Shown in pieces: positions 61,084 through 64,000 of a stretch of DNA of 64,000 nt. Each line of letters starts with the position of its first letter. Positions within the stretch are counted from its first letter, which is position 1. Under the pieces are notes generated by a model. That model ran no database searches, had not been told where the DNA came from, and saw only the letters and a list, made by a program, of their open reading frames with translations. This DNA is from Mannheimia varigena (GTDB lineage: Bacteria > Pseudomonadota > Gammaproteobacteria > Enterobacterales > Pasteurellaceae). The stretch covers positions 1,984,001 to 2,048,000 of the forward strand of contig NZ_CP016226.1 of assembly GCF_013377235.1 (NCBI RefSeq), given 5' to 3'. A program made the translations under genes and the position numbers.

Positions 61084-61113
61084 GACCGCTTGTATGACAA
61101 GCGGTCGTTTTTT
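61084..61113 (+). terminator. mrcA terminator made of an inverted uptake-signal pair
   Basis: GACCGCTTGT (61084-61093), loop ATG, ACAAGCGGTC (61097-61106), then GTTTTTT. It lies 147 bp after the mrcA stop and before aroK. Nothing else is visible in the 230 bp gap. Confidence 0.78.
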
Positions 61114-61167
61114 CTTTTAATTTCACAAATCAGATGTTTATAAATTTTAATAATAGAAGAAGAAATA

Positions 61168-61692
61168 ATGGCTGAAAAACGTAATATCTTTCTAATTGGG
61201 CCTATGGGAGCAGGAAAAAGCACTATTGGTCGACAACTTGCTCAAACATTAGGTATGGAATTTTTAGATTCTGACAGTGTAATTGAAGAAAGAGCTGGTG
61301 CGGATATTGATTGGATCTTTGATGTTGAAGGTGAAGCAGGTTTTCGCAAGCGTGAAGAACGTATCTTGAACGAATTAACACAGAATCACGGTATTGTGCT
61401 TTCAACAGGTGGGGGATCTATTTTATCGAAAGATAACCGCAATGTATTATCAGCTCGTGGCATTGTAATTTACTTAGAAACAACGGTTGATAAGCAATTT
61501 GAGCGTACGCAGCGTGATAAAAAACGTCCTTTATTGCAAACAGAAGATCCACGCAAAGTATTGGAAGAACTTGCAAAAATTCGTAATCCACTTTATGAAG
61601 AAATTGCAGATATTACTATCCACACTGATGAGCAAAGTGCAAAAGTAGTTGCAAATCAAATCATTGATATGATGGATAATTTAGTCGCATAG
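61168..61692 (+). CDS. aroK: shikimate kinase I
   Basis: Phosphorylates shikimate at O3. 174 aa (E. coli 173). P-loop GPMGAGKSTIGRQLA, shikimate-binding DSDSVIEERAG and STGGGSI, adenine-binding end AKIRNPLYEEIADI. Forms aroK-aroB-dam with the next genes, as in E. coli. Confidence 0.97.
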   Translation: MAEKRNIFLIGPMGAGKSTIGRQLAQTLGMEFLDSDSVIEERAGADIDWIFDVEGEAGFRKREERILNELTQNHGIVLSTGGGSILSKDNRNVLSARGIVIYLETTVDKQFERTQRDKKRPLLQTEDPRKVLEELAKIRNPLYEEIADITIHTDEQSAKVVANQIIDMMDNLVA

Positions 61693-61732
61693 GAAACCCT
61701 AATTAAGCCCTATATAAGCTAAGGAGCGAGAA

Positions 61733-62821
61733 ATGTTACAGGTTAATGTGGAATTAAAAGAACGCCGCTACCCAATTATTATTGGAGAGGGAATACTTGC
61801 TCAGGCAGCAAGTTATTCGCCGTTAAAAGCAGGCGATAAAGTGATGATTGTTTCCAACCCAACTGTTGCTTTTCATTATCTCGAAACTGTTACTTGCACT
61901 TTAACTAAATTAGGCTGCCAAGTAGATTCGGTGCTAATTCCTGATGGTGAAGAACATAAAAACTTGGATTCATTAAACCTGATTTTTACGGCGTTGTTAG
62001 ATAAAAATCATAATCGTGATAGCACTTTAATTGCTTTAGGCGGTGGTGTCATTGGCGATGTAGCAGGATATGCTGCAGCTTCTTATCAACGTGGTATTCG
62101 TTTTATCCAAATTCCAACTACGTTATTAGCACAGGTGGACTCTTCTGTTGGCGGAAAAACTGCAGTTAATCATCCACTTGGCAAAAATATGATTGGCGCT
62201 TTCTATCAGCCTGTTTCGGTTATTGTCGATACCAACACGCTTTCTACTTTACCAAAAAGAGAAGTGAGTGCGGGTTTGGCAGAAGTCATCAAATATGGGG
62301 CAATTTTTGATATTGCGTTTTTTGAATGGCTAGAGAGCCACATTGATGACTTAGTAAGTTTAAAACAAGATGAGTTAGAATATTGCATTCAGCGTTGTTG
62401 CCAATTAAAAGCGGATGTTGTTGCTCGTGATGAAACTGAAAAAGGTGATCGTGCATTGCTCAATCTTGGACATACTTTCGGACATGCTATTGAAGCTCGT
62501 ATGGGTTATGGTGTATGGCTACACGGCGAAGCTGTTTCTGTTGGTATGCTTGAGGCGGCTGCTTTGTCGCACATTTTAGGTGATTTGAATGTGGAAGATG
62601 TAGCTCGTTTAGAAAAATTACTGGCGAGAGCAAACCTACCTACTATTTCGCCGGATGGTATGGAGCCGTTGGAGTACTTGCCGTATATGTGGCGAGATAA
62701 AAAAGTATTAGGTGGGCAATTACGTTTGATTTTACTGAAATCACTTGGTCAAGCTTATGTCTCAGCAAGAGCAACCGAAGAACAAGTGCTGGCATCTATT
62801 GAACGTTTCACCCAGCGTTAA
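61733..62821 (+). CDS. aroB: 3-dehydroquinate synthase
   Basis: NAD- and zinc-dependent enzyme turning DAHP into dehydroquinate. 362 aa. NAD site ALGGGVIGDVAGYAA, substrate block TTLLAQVDSSVGGKTAVNHPLGKN, zinc ligands in NLGHTFGHAIEARMGYG and WLHGEAVSVGM. 40 bp after aroK, 8 bp before dam. Confidence 0.97.
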   Translation: MLQVNVELKERRYPIIIGEGILAQAASYSPLKAGDKVMIVSNPTVAFHYLETVTCTLTKLGCQVDSVLIPDGEEHKNLDSLNLIFTALLDKNHNRDSTLIALGGGVIGDVAGYAAASYQRGIRFIQIPTTLLAQVDSSVGGKTAVNHPLGKNMIGAFYQPVSVIVDTNTLSTLPKREVSAGLAEVIKYGAIFDIAFFEWLESHIDDLVSLKQDELEYCIQRCCQLKADVVARDETEKGDRALLNLGHTFGHAIEARMGYGVWLHGEAVSVGMLEAAALSHILGDLNVEDVARLEKLLARANLPTISPDGMEPLEYLPYMWRDKKVLGGQLRLILLKSLGQAYVSARATEEQVLASIERFTQR

Positions 62822-62829
62822 AAATTTAA

Positions 62830-63657
62830 ATGAGTCATTCTAAACACCGAGCCTTTTTAAAATGGGCGGGCGGTAAATATCGCCTTATTTCAGATATTCA
62901 AACCCATTTGCCGAAAAAGGCTTGTCTAGTTGAGCCTTTTGTCGGTGCGGGTTCGGTGTTTCTGAATACTGACTTTGAACACTATATCCTTGCCGATATT
63001 AACCCTGATTTAATTAATCTTTTCAATACGGTAAAAGCAGATGTTGAGCATTATATCGCTCAAACAAAATTGCTTTTTCTACACCCAAAAGCGAATACTG
63101 AAACCTTTTATAAAGCACGCCGTGCGGAATTTAATCGTTCAAAAGATATTTTTCGCCGTTCGGTTATTTTTCTCTATTTAAATCGTTTTGGTTATAACGG
63201 ATTATGTCGTTATAACCAAAAAAAAGGTTATAATGTGCCGTTTGGGCGTTATAAAACCCATTATTTCCCTGAAAATGAGTTGCGGTTTTTTGCAGAAAAA
63301 GCTCAAAAAGCGACCTTTGTTTGTGCGGATTTTGAACAGGTATTTGAGCTGGTAAAAAATAGTGCGATAGATTGTGTTATCTATTGCGATCCACCTTATG
63401 CTCCATTATTGCAAGAGACTAACTTTACTCAATACGCAGGTGGGGGATTTAGTTTGTTACAGCAAACTCGCTTAGCAAACCTTGCTCAAGAGGTGAAAGA
63501 GCAGGGCATTCCTGTATTGATTTCAAATCACGACACTGATTTTACTCGGCTGATTTATCAATCTGCCCAAATCACATCAGTGCAAGTTCAGCGTTCAATC
63601 GGGCAGAAAGCGGATTCCCGAATTAAAGTCGGCGAGTTATTTGCGTTATTTTCCTAA
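62830..63657 (+). CDS. dam: DNA adenine methylase Dam (GATC)
   Basis: Methylates adenine in GATC, guiding mismatch repair and replication timing. 275 aa (E. coli 278). AdoMet motif FLKWAGGKYRL at the N-terminus, catalytic DPPY in IYCDPPYAPL, and the order typical of alpha-class MTases. Third gene of aroK-aroB-dam, so a housekeeping Dam rather than a restriction partner. An uptake signal lies about 30 bp after the stop. Confidence 0.95.
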   Translation: MSHSKHRAFLKWAGGKYRLISDIQTHLPKKACLVEPFVGAGSVFLNTDFEHYILADINPDLINLFNTVKADVEHYIAQTKLLFLHPKANTETFYKARRAEFNRSKDIFRRSVIFLYLNRFGYNGLCRYNQKKGYNVPFGRYKTHYFPENELRFFAEKAQKATFVCADFEQVFELVKNSAIDCVIYCDPPYAPLLQETNFTQYAGGGFSLLQQTRLANLAQEVKEQGIPVLISNHDTDFTRLIYQSAQITSVQVQRSIGQKADSRIKVGELFALFS

Positions 63658-63742
63658 TCATTTGCAAATTTTTCTAAAAATGTTACCGCTTGTGTTTATT
63701 ATTTAATCGTTATTTTTTATTTTTATGCCTGTGGAGTATCAA

Positions 63743-64000
63743 ATGGCAAATCAAAGTGAAGAACGTCAATCGTGGTCTAGCAGATTGGCGTATATTATGA
63801 CTGTTGCAGGAGCAACTGTTGGATTCGGTGCAACGTGGCGTTTTCCCTATTTAGTTGGAGAAAACGGTGGTGGTGCTTATGTATTCCTATTTTGCATTGC
63901 AATGATTGTGATCGGCATCCCAATGATTTTAGTTGAAAATGTAATTGGCAGAAGAATGCGAGTGAATGCCGTTGATGCCTTTGGTGGTTCGGCAAATGGT
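63743..64000 (+). CDS. sodium-dependent transporter of the SNF/NSS family, N-terminal part (cut by window edge)
   Basis: First 86 codons. ATG at 63743 follows GGAG. The family signature is in the first helix, GATVGFGATWRFPYLVGENG, where the unwound segment binds sodium and substrate in LeuT-type proteins. It continues beyond the right edge. Amino acid is the likely substrate class; no finer call is possible. Confidence 0.85.
   Translation, partial: MANQSEERQSWSSRLAYIMTVAGATVGFGATWRFPYLVGENGGGAYVFLFCIAMIVIGIPMILVENVIGRRMRVNAVDAFGGSANG

Noticed and set aside
1..64000. CRISPR arrays, tRNA or rRNA genes, prophage or integrase genes
   Set aside because: I looked for spaced direct repeats, tRNA-like cloverleafs and phage gene clusters and saw none. 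A short or divergent RNA gene could still be missed by eye.

Overview
The window is a chromosomal segment from a member of the Pasteurellaceae. Gene content and order fit that family: zipA-ligA/cysZ, dusB-fis, comA-E next to a PBP1A gene, aroK-aroB-dam, tbpB-tbpA and artPIQM. The DNA carries many copies of the ACAAGCGGT-type uptake signal sequence, usually followed by AT-rich DNA with TTGCAAA. That is the uptake-signal dialect of the Actinobacillus pleuropneumoniae / Mannheimia haemolytica branch, not the AAGTGCGGT dialect of Haemophilus influenzae. The transferrin receptor pair suggests a host-restricted animal parasite; Mannheimia or a close relative is my best guess, by inference. The DNA is AT-rich. 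I found no rRNA, tRNA, CRISPR array, prophage or IS transposase.

Layout. 1-3.4 kb: start of cyaA, then fabB behind candidate FadR and FabR operators, then an unusual NRAMP-family transporter. 3.4-9.4 kb: ligA and zipA, cysZ, and the exbB-exbD-tonB energy-transducing operon. 9.4-12.9 kb: glpE, a YbbN/CnoX-like gene, and a PTS-type dihydroxyacetone kinase operon dhaKLM with a candidate CRP site. 13-17.3 kb: trxB-kdsB, a CodA-like amidohydrolase behind a short structured leader, and thiB under a TPP riboswitch. 17.5-25 kb: dksA, pcnB (apparently with an AUU start), folK, the ydbH-ynbE envelope genes with a membrane protein, gloA and rnt. 25.1-30.1 kb: Fur-box-preceded tbpB-tbpA, whose import is powered by the TonB system at 7.5-9.3 kb.

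30.1-43.9 kb: dusB-fis, sixA, pykA, opsX, aroG, a small MITE-like element, tyrA, recF, ybaB-recR, grxD, ilvE, a lipoprotein, a RidA-family gene and a long-chain acyl-CoA synthetase with two operator-like sites resembling the fabB one. 44.1-47.3 kb: dsbD, an AT-rich trypsin-like protease gene and epmC, joined by ATGA overlaps. 47.4-54.7 kb: arginine transporter operon behind paired ARG boxes, ruvAB, and nusB-thiL-pgpA-rhtC. 54.8-64 kb: competence operon comABCDE, mrcA, aroK-aroB-dam, and the start of a sodium-dependent transporter.

Most of the window is ordinary core genome. The parts that merit a second look are small: the AUU start of pcnB, the terminated leader before the amidohydrolase, the uptake signal inside the TPP riboswitch, the shared operator of fabB and the acyl-CoA synthetase, the serine-protease gene between dsbD and epmC, and the uptake signals used as terminators. 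I did not find a large new multigene system.
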